DNA of 64,000 bases, taken from assembly GCF_963675165.1 (NCBI RefSeq), contig NC_087392.1:3555442-3619441 (forward strand), written 5' to 3'. Positions 23,801 to 34,985 of this stretch are shown here, one piece after another. The first letter of the stretch is position 1; each line of letters starts with the position of its first letter. This stretch comes from Halichondria panicea. Its lineage: Eukaryota; Porifera; Demospongiae; Suberitida; Halichondriidae. The translations under genes were made by a program, and so were the position numbers. The notes under the pieces were generated by a model. That model did no database searches. It was not told where the DNA came from and worked only from the letters and a program-made list of their open reading frames with translations.

Positions 23801-26800
23801 TGATTCACAAATAAATAAGGGCCATAATGAGGTTCATTGCAAACAAAATTCATGCATTAATTGTCATTGTGAAGTTAATGATTGAGTGTGTACCTGAGAT
23901 TTATATTAGATACGTGACAATGATCAGGAGATAACATCGTTGCCGTGGTTACTGTCATGTTGTATAAAATTATGTTAACTGACTACCGTATATAGTGCGA
24001 AATTTTCGAGGCACTTATATTTCGTGGATTGGCCTCTAAAAGCATTTCGTTGCACAATGTTCGCGGAATGACTGCTTACCGGAAGCCACGCCTTTAAATC
24101 TTTGCATGTTATAGCAGATAATTTTAATTAAAGAATAATTTTCGTGTAGGATTGCTAACCAACGAAACCCGCGAAAATTAAGCCCCTCAAAAATTTCGCG
24201 CTCTACGGTATTTACTTTAACCAAAGAATGCCGCCTCCAATAAACACTTTCATGACCCAATCATATACTGAAAGCTCTTACTACAGTGCAATAGAAACTA
24301 GGTGGGGCTGCTATTGTACAGTAAGCATACAATTACACATTTTTTGAGCATTTTTATCAATAAAGTTGCTGTAATCAGAGCTAGAATGACCTCATACCAA
24401 ATATCCACCTGGTTTCTAGTAGATTTCACTAAGAGCTTTCTTTTTAATACTGAATAATTGCTCTTGGATCAAAACTATTGGTGAAGGTAAGTCGTTTTTG
24501 GTCACAGCTATTGCACATAACAAGATAGTAACCATGGTAATTAATGTTATCATATGAAAGGTATTCATCTTAGTAATAATTATATACATTTTGGTCACAA
24601 GCTAGAAGGTACAATGTACAATTGACGAGATATTTTACAAGAAATGGTAGTAGTTTTTAGGACATCTTTTCTTCAAAAAACAGCCTTAACAAATCTATGG
24701 TTTGATTGACGAAGCAAACTTTCTTTCAACACAATATAGTTTGATCGAATGTGATGAGTTGGAATGCAGGACAAGATATATACCGTATATCTTCTAATTT
24801 ATCAGACACTTCTAATTACCCCGGACACTCTTTTGGGAAATTTTCGTTGTGGACACTCCAGTACTTTAATATTACATTTGTTCTAAATATCCGGACAATA
24901 CCTTGAAAAGTTGCGTTACCATTCATAGATGGCAAGTAAGACTTAGAGTGCTGCAGTTAGATAGCTTTGAGTAGCTAGTTTTAGATAGCTTGTGCAACTA
25001 TTCAGTCGTACCCTGTTCTATTAAACTTAGCTAGCTCGCATGCAGCTGCTTGCCTGTTCTAATTTTTCCGGACACTTCGCATGCTCTATAAAAGTCTGTT
25101 CCAATTATACCCGGACAATTTCCAAAATAATTATTTTTTGCTGTCCAATAAATTAAAAGATTACGGTATAGCTGATTATGGTTCCTTTAACATGGATTTA
25201 AACACGCCTTGCACTCGGAACTAGGTTTAGAGTTAGAGTTAGGCAACATAGATCTATTAATAATTATATGGTGGCATAATTATGGTATGCATGAGCATGG
25301 AAGCCGTGTAGCAGCAATGAACAGGGGTAATAAAACAACAGAGGCATCCTGCTGTCAGATGTGAACATGTGCGTATGGCAAGGCTTCAAGAACGGCATTT
25401 AAGTGATGCATGACACATGCGCTGCATGGGACTAGGATCATAGCAGAGTCAAGCCCCATGAACAATGTTATAATGAAAACACTGCGGGTGCTGATACCTC
25501 GGTGGAGGTGCCAAAGCTACATAACATAAAAAGCTACTAATAGCTAGCTTTTATACACACATTGATTATAATTATCATGATGAACATTTTTGCTTTTGCT
25601 GCATGCAGAATCCGGCCAGAATCACAGGGAAACTCAAAGAGTGGGTAATGATCGACGATGATTGTTGCTATAACGATTGATGCCAAAAGTTCAAGTCTAA
25701 AATTAATGGCTGCAAGTCAGCAGAGCCTTGCAGCTCTCTTCTCACTCTTGCAGCTACCAATAGCTAGCGTTCTAGTGCAGAGCTAACTACTAAGTAGAGT
25801 AGCGACACTCAGTGAACAAGTTTTGCTACGGACTCTTCTGAAAAGGCTGCAATGGCATTCCAAGTAAGCAAAACTAGGCATAGCTCGAGAACGAAGCTTA
25901 TTTTGCAAATCCACAAATACCAAGCCAAGAAAACATGACTAGAAGCCTATAGAAACTCTTACTTGCACTTCATTGATCCTTGAGCAGCTGAAACAGTCTA
26001 CACAGACACACAGACACACAAACACACTACCGTATACCTCGCTTGCGCATGCGCACCGAGGCATAATTATTAAGAATGTATAATTATGCCCTTGGTTATA
26101 TTAAGGCTATGCAACCATTAAGGCACCCAGGTGAGCAGACTCAGAATACACATGCAGACAGATAAACAAAAGTTGAGCCTCGATTATCCGAACCCCGAAG
26201 TTTCGATTATCGGGATGAAAGATTCAATGATATTCATAGCAAACACCTACTCACACATGCGCATGTGTGAGTAGGTGTTTGCTATGAATATCATTGATGT
26301 GCGTGGCTCACTCTGGTATCCGAATATCAGATGAGGTGGGGACACCAGGTGTTTGGATGATCGAAGCTCAACTGTACTATAATCCGTGGCCTCTGCCTCG
26401 GGTTAATTAATTACTCTTTCTAACCATTTGGAATGACTTGCATTGATGTTCTCCTAGGTGGAGTGTCCACAAACCTCTTGACCACACGACAAGTTCCCTA
26501 TGATCACGATCTGTACACTATACAGGTACATGTACAATCAGAGAACTTACTGTCATGACTATGTAGATCCAGTCTGACTTCTTGCTGTCTTTCACAACAA
26601 CATGGTTCGCCCTAGAACAAAATTAAGGTACAGATTGCATGTCTGTACATATCCAATGACACTGGCTATGGTTGATCACCTGCAATAAAATATCTTGCAC
26701 ATATCCGTCTGCTTCTCTAAGTCAACCAAGGGCCAATACTTTAGAAGGTTGATTGATCTGCAGTAGCTATAATATATGCGTGAATTTGCAATTCAACATA

Positions 26801-28043
26801 CCGACAAAACTCATACGGCTTTGCTTTTTGATAGCTCTTTCGAGCTTGGCGTAAGCCGATATCAAGATAGTCCTGTGAATTTCTGGAATAATATAAAATA
26901 AGCTACTATTAATGAGGCTTACACTCTTGCTAATGACTAGCAGCTCTGTGGAACCTGACACAGTACACGTGCTCAATCTTCTTGAGCCAGAGTTGATTTC
27001 AATATCCTAGAAAAATACACAATACAAGAGTTAGTGTAATAATTATCGTTATAAAATTATAATATGCAAGTGGCACCCCGAATGTGTCTCCTCCATGTAG
27101 TGTATTCTCTCCAGCCTCGTGGTTAGTGATTATCACTGACAAAACAATGACAATAACATTTTAGTTAATTGGTGTGCTTAATTGGGTCTAGAGCTACCTT
27201 TTCCAGATAGAATGATGTAGAAAGCTGACGCCCGATCACCAGCTCTAATGAATGTTCTGCCATCAGTTAAACTATAAATTCACCAATATTTAATTAAGCT
27301 TATACACAAGTAACAAACGTACTATTGATACCAAGCCACTCTACATAATGCTGTCTGAAAAACAGAAGGGTAGTCCTGGAATGCATAACTCTTTTGGAGA
27401 TCCTTTCTAACCTGTGTATAAATATAAATGTACAAGTTCTTCAGATCATGTAAACTCACCACTTCAATATCCATCATAGTTCTGTTCCAGGGTGGACAGC
27501 AAAGAATGTCTTTCACTTGTTGTGAAAATCCTATGAGCTGTGCATAAGTATACTGCTAATACTATTATAGATCTAGTAACTGCTTGATACATGCTTGATA
27601 CATGAGCCGTTTGTAGACCTATAGCTATCTTTGTCAGCATATCAACCACATTGACTGGTGTATATTGCCTGTAATGCGTTTAGTTACTCACTACTCACTT
27701 GATAAGCATGTTGGCTTGCAGGACCTTCAACTCCCTGATCTTGAGATTGGACTCTTTGCAACCTCTGATGTATGCCCTCAGCAATCATATGTAGTCCATC
27801 GTAAAGAGCTAGCTGCTCAAGATTAAGATGCCTCCTAGGACTTTCATATACACTGATGCTGCATGCATAATGATGCACATGCGATGGATTTACCTGGTGT
27901 TCACTGACTTGTGTGGTGTAAACACTCTTAGAATCAGTTTAACGATATGAGCTACCCTCCTGAAACGACTTTTATCCTGTGACTACAATGTCATAAGGTT
28001 TATCAACTGCATAGTGAGGTTGACTCACCTTTCCCTCAGCCAT
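20821..28043 (-). CDS. CNBD2: CNBD2-like cyclic-nucleotide-binding-domain protein (exon set incomplete)
   Basis: Minus-strand exons that join in phase at the 5' side are 28029-28043, 27894-27976, 27699-27858, 27460-27537, 27323-27411, 27198-27271, 27077-27135, 26923-27006, 26802-26872, 26680-26757, 26551-26611. At the 3' side they are 21860-21984, then 21242-21322, 21134-21178, 20977-21066, 20821-20922. The start MAEGK-DKSRFRRVAHIVKL matches the basic helix of CNBD2. Exons 4-9 form a first cyclic-nucleotide-binding fold (RAGDRASAFYIILSGK, GGDTFG, ELLVISK), and exons 10-11 begin a second (KKSDWIYIVM). The C-terminus (MSNGAELVVLAK, YPSEESMRKRI) also follows human CNBD2. Vertebrate CNBD2 acts in sperm. 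Exons between 26551 and 21984, and between 21860 and 21322 (phase 2 to 0), were not found, so the middle is uncertain. Two adjacent genes are possible but less likely. Confidence 0.72.
22097..22330. mobile_element. Family I element with TGACGTCA motif
   Basis: Starts 'tagcctcgatcccaggccgc' and contains 'ggtatcgactgcttgcgca', 'aatgacgtcacaac' and 'acggaagtggattgaagg'. An inverted relative lies at 56815-57012. The block sits in the large unresolved intron of the CNBD2-like gene. Confidence 0.6.
22640..23075 (+). repeat. Tandem duplication followed by family J copy
   Basis: 'gtatgggta...cggaaacctggcaacaa' to 'actgagg' occurs twice in a row (about 22660-22730 and 22738-22800). It is followed by the family J 3' half ending 'ctgcgacgcgcctcgggtta'. 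Confidence 0.6.
23984..24210. mobile_element. Family D foldback MITE
   Basis: Begins 'taccgtatatagtgcgaaat' and ends 'atttcgcgctctacggta', with further inverted words inside. A related copy is at 60591-60774. Length is about 227 bp, non-coding. Confidence 0.75.
24781..25170 (+). mobile_element. Family B MITE, third copy
   Basis: Begins 'taccgtatatcttctaattt' and ends 'aattaaaagattacggtata'. It is nearly collinear with 2584-2976, which suggests recent activity of the family. Confidence 0.8.
25475..26062 (-). mobile_element. Family A element, full-length reverse copy
   Basis: Runs from 'atgaaaacactgcgggtgct...cctcggtggaggtgcc' to 'cttgcgcatgcgcaccgagg'. It contains every landmark of the family, including the 'acacacagacacac' microsatellite and 'taccgtatacctcg'. 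About 588 bp. Confidence 0.85.
26172..26370. mobile_element. Short element with pogo/Tigger-like ends and a perfect palindromic core
   Basis: Ends 'gttgagcctcgattatccga' and (reverse complement) 'gttgagcttcgatcatccaa' are inverted repeats. The motif 'cagttgag..tcgattatccg' resembles pogo/Tigger termini (from family knowledge). The core 26224-26297 is a perfect palindrome. Confidence 0.65.
26224..26297. repeat. 74-bp perfect palindrome without spacer
   Basis: The left arm 26224-26260 is the exact reverse complement of 26261-26297. The centre is 'cacatgcgcatgtg'. No mismatch and no loop. It could extrude a 37-bp cruciform arm. Confidence 0.95.
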
Positions 28044-28144
28044 CTAGTCGATCTCTTGACATAATATTAGGGGGAGGGGCTGGTTACAGTAAGATGCCAG
28101 GGTCAATAGGGTCACGTTTAATGAACAAAAATTATAACCACACA

Positions 28145-28372
28145 CTTAGCCTCTATCCCAGCCCCTCTCACTAGAGGTCTTTCTCAGAGGAGGCGCGAAG
28201 CACTTAACCTTTGCTCATTAGATAGATAGATAGATAAATTTTCATTTGGATAGGAATGCTGCATCCACCATAATGGTAGGTTTTCATGCAGGTCCTATAT
28301 AAAAGAAGAAAAAAAAATATATATATATAAAACATTATTATAGATAATTAGGTCTCTAATTGCCGTTTGTGT
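28145..28372. repeat. Repeat block flanking the 4.77-kb element
   Basis: 'gaggcgcgaagcacttaacc' and 'ctctaattgccgtttgtg' reappear inverted at 32350-32470. The block also has GATA repeats (28221-28235) and a short (TA)n run (28315-28330). This CNBD2-like upstream region holds no recognisable exon. Confidence 0.5.
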
Positions 28373-29024
28373 TAAATAATAGTTATAGACTGAGTCCAAG
28401 GTCTCTATGGGGTTTTGAGACCTGAAGGCCCGAGGCTGTAGCATCTCGAGCGTAGCGAGGGTGCTACTAAGGGCCTGAGGGTCTCAAAACTCCATAGTGA
28501 CCGTTGACGAGGCCTATAACTGGTTTAGAATAGTGCTAAGCAAGCTAGGCTATATTAACACAAAGAAGACTCTGAAACCAAGAGTTTCTACAAGCCTCAA
28601 GCAACGTTAAAGCTTTGCTCTGGCTAGTCTACATAAAAAAACTCACATTGATGAAGGCAGTTTCTGTTTCTTGAGAATCACGCATTGCAAATAAAAAGTT
28701 GCTATTGTCATAGTAGTTAGCTCTGCACTAGAGCACTAGCTATTGTAGCTGCAAGAGAGAGATAAAAGCTGCAAAGCGGCACTGCAGAACGCAAAACTTA
28801 AAAAAAAATTAATTTTTAATCATGCACTGTATCATCGTTACTATGACTTCAACATAAACTGTGTGATGTTGCCATGTTCCATACATGTTAATCTTGACAT
28901 CATCTTGCCTGTAGGCATAATCAGTATAATAGACCTACTTAGAAGACCTCAGGTCCATAAGTGAAATAATGGACCTCTCAGTGACCTATCAGATTGCAGT
29001 ATTACTACAAGCATTTTCTAATTC

Positions 29025-29904
29025 ATAGATATAAGAAGGGAGAGGGATGGGTAACGCAATGTAAAGGGCATTGACGATCCGCGTTGCGGTCAACGTTTCT
29101 TCTTTATTTCCTCCAACCCATGCTTTTAGCTAGTACTAGGCTATAAACTAGCTATTGAGCTCCATGTATTAGCAATGGCTAGTGGAACAGTCACAACAAG
29201 GTAGCAGCAATAGTTAGTGAGACCCTCCAAGCAGTAAAAAGCAGTTTGGACAGGCAAATTCTTGAGAGGAGCTCTGTCTGTACCGTTGAGTATTCCAGTA
29301 CAGTCACAGACATGATAGAGAATTATAGAAATGTAGCAAAGTTCTGTCGTAAATTACTGTGCCGATACGATGAACCAACTATCAATGAATACAAAGAGAC
29401 ATTTACCTACATTCAATCATTGATGTAACTTTCTAAATGGGTACACAAAAAGTCTGCTTTTAAAAACCAGCTTACTAAGACAAAAATGAACATTACTTAC
29501 CAACCTAAAGCCAAGTGGCTTTGATTTTACTTGCATACAATGCCCAGCTACTTAAGAAAGAGGGAATCATTAATATTTTGGGCTGTAGTCTCAGCCTCTC
29601 CTTGTAGAAGGTACACAAAGCCACTAGATAGAGCCGAAACGATAATACAACACTCAAAAAACTGCCTTTGAAAGTTTTCAAGCTCTTGGTGAGATACGCA
29701 ACGCTTCTATATGATGCACAGTAGATGTGGATGCTCAGCACAGTACTAAGAGTCCCAGTGGGGAGCTGTGAATGATAGTAATAACATTTCCCGCTGGGTT
29801 GGCGGGGTGTCTAGAGCCGCAACTCGGATCAACCTTTTGGCATTACACAGAAGTGATTGTGCGCACGTGCTCCGTTTCCCATCCCTCTCCCTTCTTATAT
29901 CTAT
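29025..29904. mobile_element. Nested inverted-repeat unit with decayed reading frames
   Basis: Left end 'atagatataagaagggagag' and right end 'ctctcccttcttatatctat' are inverted repeats of about 30 bp. The interior has weak coding traces on the plus strand (29246-29428, and a broken frame near 29520-29740 containing NILGCSLSLS and RYATLLYDAQ) interrupted by stops. The encoded family was not recognised. Confidence 0.6.
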
Positions 29905-29918
29905 GGTTAATTGCATGC

Positions 29919-29986
29919 CAGTCTCATGAATTAGCCGCCCTTCCTAAGTGAGAGACCTAGGAAGGGCGGCTGATTCATGAGACTAA
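29919..29986. repeat. Palindromic repeat (family T)
   Basis: 'tctcatgaattagccgccct' and its near reverse complement 'agggcggctgattcatgaga' face each other across about 20 bp. The same ends appear around 31700/32340 and, diverged, at 40028-40110. Confidence 0.7.
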
Positions 29987-30398
29987 CCTTAACCAACAAG
30001 CTGAAAGACATCATGCATGCAAGACAGCCTGGAGCAAAGAGCTTGCCATCAATATAGAATCATGTCAGGGAACACTCCAAAACAACCAGCTATAAGAAGC
30101 CATCATCTATGATTAAAAGAAGTTATATCCAGGACCATGCATGTACCACAGCAGAAGAGCCTGAGGCCTCCTTTACAATGTATATACGTATAAAGTGGAC
30201 CGTACATGCATGCTACATGCAACAAAGGCCAGCTATTGAGAAGCCTGGCCAAAATCTCATCCGCCCTGTGTTCGACTGTGGGAGGGAGCAGCTCAATACT
30301 TGACTGAAAGTGGTCGCAAAGCAGCTAGGCTAAACGCACAAGTTAGTTTTATTCTCTGTTTTACGTTTTAATAATTTATTCTCGTTCACACAGTTAAT

Positions 30399-31036
30399 GT
30401 GCATGTGACGCTCATTCAACTCCAAAATGATCTTGTTGTTGCCAAACCAGTTCAAGATACGACAAGAAATGAAGATTTTGATGAGCTCGAGCATTCTTCC
30501 TCATTAGTATTCACACCTGAGTTTGCCAATGTGGTCAATGTCGATGGATTGAGAATTAAAGACGGCAAGGTGTTTGTTATTTGGAAGTGGCAGGTGCTAC
30601 ATCCACAAGACAAGACGGTAATAATAGTGAGGGGAATTGCTGCTTGTTTTCGGCCAACGGAACCCCGGACTATTTAGATGCAGAGTCTGAAACAGTCACA
30701 CACCATACCTTTCAAGGTGATCGGATGTATTAAGGAAAAACTATATCCAAAAGTACTCTGAAAAGCAAGTGTACTTATTGACGAAGGTGTCCCTGTACCT
30801 ATTATATAGAAGTACATATTGAACCTGACAATCCTGTGACTCCAAATGCAATTGCGTTGTAGACGGTTCCTTTGGATACGTAGTGAAGGAAGCACGGGAT
30901 GCTGTGTACGATGCCCTCATAAGGAATGACATTACTGTTGTAACAAGTGGGTCAAATATGTCAGTGACTGGTATATACCGTATGGGCCCAGGGTTTTTTT
31001 GCTAACATAGCAACGAAAGGTGTATGGCCATCAAAT
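30399..31036 (+). pseudogene. Decayed HIRAN-like protein fragment
   Basis: A 92-codon open frame (30399-30677, with FANVVNVDGLRIKDGKVFV) is followed by broken frames. These spell, with stops and shifts, an FKVIGCIKEKLYPKVL-like segment (about 30715-30760) and an EPDNP...NAIA segment (about 30817-30860). A GSFGYVVKEARDAVYDALI segment (about 30864-30925) and a GPGFFANI-like tail (near 31000) follow. The order EPDNP-NAIA-GYV-E is that of HIRAN domains, known from HLTF-type helicases and many invertebrate repeat-associated proteins. At least three stops and one or two frameshifts make it non-functional. No repair was attempted. Assignment to HIRAN is from motif memory only. Confidence 0.55.
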
Positions 31037-31639
31037 TAATGTTGAAATACACATTAAGTACTGTTGTCGCCTAACCTAATTTTGCGTTGATCGATTTCCA
31101 ATGACTGCATTAATTTAATTGTATAACACTCGCACAACTATAAACAATCATGTTCTAATAGCACTGTTCACCGCTCATGTCATTTTTTGTTGTACATTTC
31201 TATTGAAATTCGACCAAGTGCAGCAATAACATGCATCATATAATTATACACGTATTAATAGCTGTTAGCCATGAATATAATGCTGCTCATAATTATCAAT
31301 GTCCAATTTATAAATAGTTGTGGTCAGTTATATTGCAATAACTTGTGAGGGAGGAGGATGATCAACTGGCACATTGTAGTTTATATTCGCACGTACATCA
31401 AATTAAGGCATTTGATAAAACAGTAATAATTGATGGCAACGAGGGATTTATTTGTTTGGGAGAACTTTCCTCCAATTTTACTTGACTGTGTGAAGTGTAA
31501 AATGTGCCCACCATATCTCTGAAGAAGCATTCCACATCTCACATCTTCAGTTGTGAAAGCTCTTGAATGCTTGATATCTCCTCAGTGCAAGTGAGAGAGA
31601 TCTTTATAGCAGTTCACTCCTGTGTACCATGGTTTAGCC

Positions 31640-31692
31640 TCGATTCAAGGCCGCTTTAGAAGCTGTAAAGCGGACTTGAGTCGAGGCTAACC
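31640..31692. repeat. Small palindrome, family H
   Basis: 'tagcctcgattcaaggccgc' and 'gcggacttgagtcgaggcta' are inverted across a few bases. Relatives are at 34797-34852 and 39098-39142, with single ends at 22097, 37762 and 57012. Confidence 0.65.
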
Positions 31693-31722
31693 ATGGTTAG
31701 GCTCTTGAATCAGCCACCCTTC

Positions 31723-32294
31723 CAGGGGCGTAGCTACCATTGTTTCCTGGTTGCCCAGGAGCTGCTGAGAAAATTGGGCAGGGCTCTCCTATAATTGAAA
31801 TCAAGCAGCCCTGCCCATCTTTTCATGCACGTGGCTGCAAATCAGCTAGAGATGGCACCATGAAGCGTTTCACTTTGGCTTTGTCTCAGCTAGTCTCAGC
31901 TAGCTAGCTAGCTACCTCAAATAAAGAAGACCAAGACTTAAGTTCTAGTAGATCTATCAATCCCAGTATTCTCAGACTCAGCTCTAAGCACAACTTTATT
32001 CAGGAAGTATAAGTTTAGAACAATCTCAGCCACATGAAACCTCTCAGGTAAATGACATTTAATTGTGCTCAGCTAGACTAGCAATACACAATTAATTAAC
32101 ACCTGCCTTTTAGTATGTCTATAGCTAGCTAGCTAGCTTCTCACAAACATGTAAAAAAAGTCAATGAGCAGTAGGTGTGCCCCAATCAAGAGGGTGTGGC
32201 ACCGGACGTGGGCGTGGTCGAAAATTTCGCGGCACTACCGCGCCGCTGATTTTTCTAAGGAAACCCCTGTCTCAAAAGTCTGGCTACGCCCCTG
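31723..32294. mobile_element. 572-bp element with CAGGGGCGTAGC ends (family S)
   Basis: Begins CAGGGGCGTAGCT and ends GGCTACGCCCCTG. It is flanked on both sides by CCTTC, which is consistent with a 5-bp target duplication. The insertion splits a family T palindrome (outer halves at about 31700-31722 and 32295-32345). The termini resemble hAT-type ends, but a 5-bp duplication is not the hAT norm, so the superfamily is open. Confidence 0.7.
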
Positions 32295-33137
32295 CCTTCT
32301 CAAGGTCTCTCCCCCTCAGGTAGAAAGGGCGGCTAATTCATGAGACTGGCATGCAATTAAACGGCAATTAGAGACCTAATTAGCAAAGGTTAAGTGCTTT
32401 GCGCCTCCTCTGGGTCTTTCTCAGAGTCTTTCTCAATTAAGAGCGGCCTGGAATCGAGGCTACCACACACATCTAAGATAATTATAATTAGAAAATGCTT
32501 GTAGTAATACTGCAATCTGATAGGTCACTGAGAGGTCCATTATTTCACTTATGGACCTGAGGTCTTCTAAGTAGGTCTATTATACTGATTATGCCTACAG
32601 GCAAGATGATGTCAAGATTAACATGTATGGAACATGGCAATATCACACAGTTTATGTTGAAGTCATAGTAACGATGATACAGTGCATCATTAAAAATTAA
32701 TTTTTTTTTAAGTTTTGCGTTCTGCAGTGCCGCTTTGCAGCTTTTATCTCTCTCTTGCAGCTACAATAGCTAGTGCTCTAGTGCAGAGCTAACTACTATG
32801 ACAATAGCAACTTTTTATTTGCAATGCGTGATTCTCAAGAAACAGAAACTGCCTTCATCAATGTGAGTTTTTTTTATGTAGACTAGCCAGAGCAAAGCTT
32901 TAACGTTGCTTGAGGCTTGTAGAAACTCTTGGTTTCAGAGTCTTCTTTGTGTTAATATAGCCTAGCTTGCTTAGCACTATTCTAAACCAGTTATAGGCCT
33001 CGTCAACGGTCACTATGGAGTTTTGAGACCCTCAGGCCCTTAGTAGCACCCTCGCTACGCTCGAGATGCTACAGCCTCGGGCCTTCAGGTCTCAAAACCC
33101 CATAGAGACCTTGGACTCAGTCTATAACTATTATTTA

Positions 33138-34985
33138 TTTACTGATTCAGTCCGTATCCTAGGTGATGTCCAGTAATTATATTATATAATTACTTCCCCC
33201 AGGCACTATTCTTATAATCTACTTCCCCAGCAGATTTGAATTGCATCTTGACAAAATTTGGTACATGCAAGCAATAAAATTCAAAAATGTTGTGTAAGCT
33301 TGACAGTATTGAACTGAGCTAGCTGAATCTTGTAGTTAAATTCTTGCTCTGTGCTTTCTTAGTAGTCAAGGCTGTGACTCAGAAGTAGAGCATTACAAGC
33401 ATACTGTGGTGTTGTTGACAATAACAGACTAGTTCAGAGCTACAGTATAGTACAGCTAGCTAGCTAGCTACATGTATATGTACAAACCTCAGCAAAGTGC
33501 AGCTGCATTTAGTGGTGGGCGGGTCTGGTCAAAGTTTATGCATGGCTTCCAGCTAGCTGAACCTAGCTAGTTAGCTAGCTCATGTAGCTCCACAGTAGTA
33601 CTGCTAGTTCTGTGCCTGTAACTGTTCTAACTGCATAATTCTGAGGCTGTGAGAGCAAGTTTGACTGTCTCCACTGATGTTCAAATGACTGTTTTGCTGT
33701 TTTTGCAGTAAATAAATCAGTTGTTGACTGGTTGCCTAGTAATTATGGTTTATAAACAACCTCAGCCTCGGGCTGTGCCCTCGGCATTGGTTGGTTATAA
33801 GCCATAATTACTAGTCAACCAGTCAATAACTATAACTTATAGCCCTTTCCTTGCCATTCGTGAAATCTGGAACAGGAGCGTCTTTAGGTCGATCAATTAG
33901 TGTGGATCCGGCCTCACCACGCCTCCAAGTCATTCTATTAGTCTAGATCCGGCTAGCAATTCTAGCTGGGACTCCCAGTTCTAGCTCCTTTTGTTTAGCG
34001 TGTCAGAGACTGGGAGAAGATGATTGGCACTCCCTGGCTCCTTTGGATGTACAGCTGTCCAGATCCCTAGAACATACCCTCCATTCTGACGAGTTATCAG
34101 TGCATAGGGTGCTTACTAGATTCTTGCCAGCCAGTACAGTTCAAGCTACACACAGCACCGCTCAACTATTCTCTACCCCATTATCTAGCTAAATCTGGTC
34201 CAACTAGACAGCAGACACAGCTAGTTAATTCAGTAAAGCCAGGGGTAGCCCTACTTCTACGGTTGTTCAGTACCCACGGTAACAATTCCTCTGGGCTGGG
34301 CTAACTAGTTGAGCCACGCCTCCCAATTCTCAAGGCTAGGTACATGTCTCTGTCTAGCTGCTTCTTCAGCTTCTTGCTCAGTTTTGTGGCTTAGAGAAAG
34401 GCCAGCTACTCAGGGGGAAGAGTCCAGATGAAAGTCTGGCAGCCAGGTGACGTCCAAACGGTCAGTTATTCTTTCCACCAACTTTTTAATCTAGTCTAGT
34501 CCTGCTTGCACTGCTACTACTACTGCTGCCTACTGCTGCTACTCTTCCTAGCTAGTCAAAGGTTTCTTTTTTTTTTTTTTTTTTTTTTATAACTACATAT
34601 GCACAAAGAGACATCAAAGCTTACATCAAAGGACACAGATTTTTAGCCTACTTGACTGATAAGGCGGTTACCTAGACTACAGTTTGTTTGTCAGGGAGGA
34701 GCTCACATACAACTTCATCTAATTCATCATAACGATTCCTTACCCATTGTTGTAATTTCTACAACAGATTGCCAAGGAAAGAGATAATCTCGCACTAGCC
34801 TCGATCCCAGCCCATCTCACTAGTCAATTGAGAGCGGCCTGGATTCGAGGCTAGTCTCGCACCAGCCCCAATTAAAATGGGATAATTAATGACCTTTTGA
34901 CCCTGGACTTTCTGATAATTAGGCTAATTATAATACTTAATAATTACAATGTTGACAATTGTCAATACATTACTAGGAACAATAA
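33138..34985. other. Repeat-rich intergenic region 3' of the DHHC gene
   Basis: No exon was found. It contains a hairpin (33714-33840, 'gactggttgcctagtaatta' against 'taattactagtcaaccagtc'), a run of about 20 T (34568-34588) and a family H palindrome (34797-34852). Confidence 0.5.

Larger units (their letters stand above)
28373..33137. mobile_element. 4.77-kb composite element with about 650-bp terminal inverted repeats
   Basis: 28373-29023 and 32486-33137 are almost exact reverse complements, from 'aaataatagttatagactga' at the tips to 'gcattttctaatt' at the inner ends. Each arm starts with its own hairpin ('ggttttgagacctgaaggcc' against 'ggcctgagggtctcaaaact') and contains a partial family A copy ('gttagctctgcactagagca'). 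The interior holds an inverted-repeat unit (29025-29904), a HIRAN-like pseudogene and a nested 572-bp element. No intact transposase was found, so mobilisation would be in trans. Arm identity this high suggests recent formation or ongoing conversion. Confidence 0.85.

Noticed and set aside
26440..26530. Minus-strand frame CTDRDHRELVVWSRGLWTL as the next CNBD2-like exon
   Set aside because: Phase would allow it, but the implied intron is only about 33 bp and the peptide does not continue a cyclic-nucleotide fold. Left unassigned.
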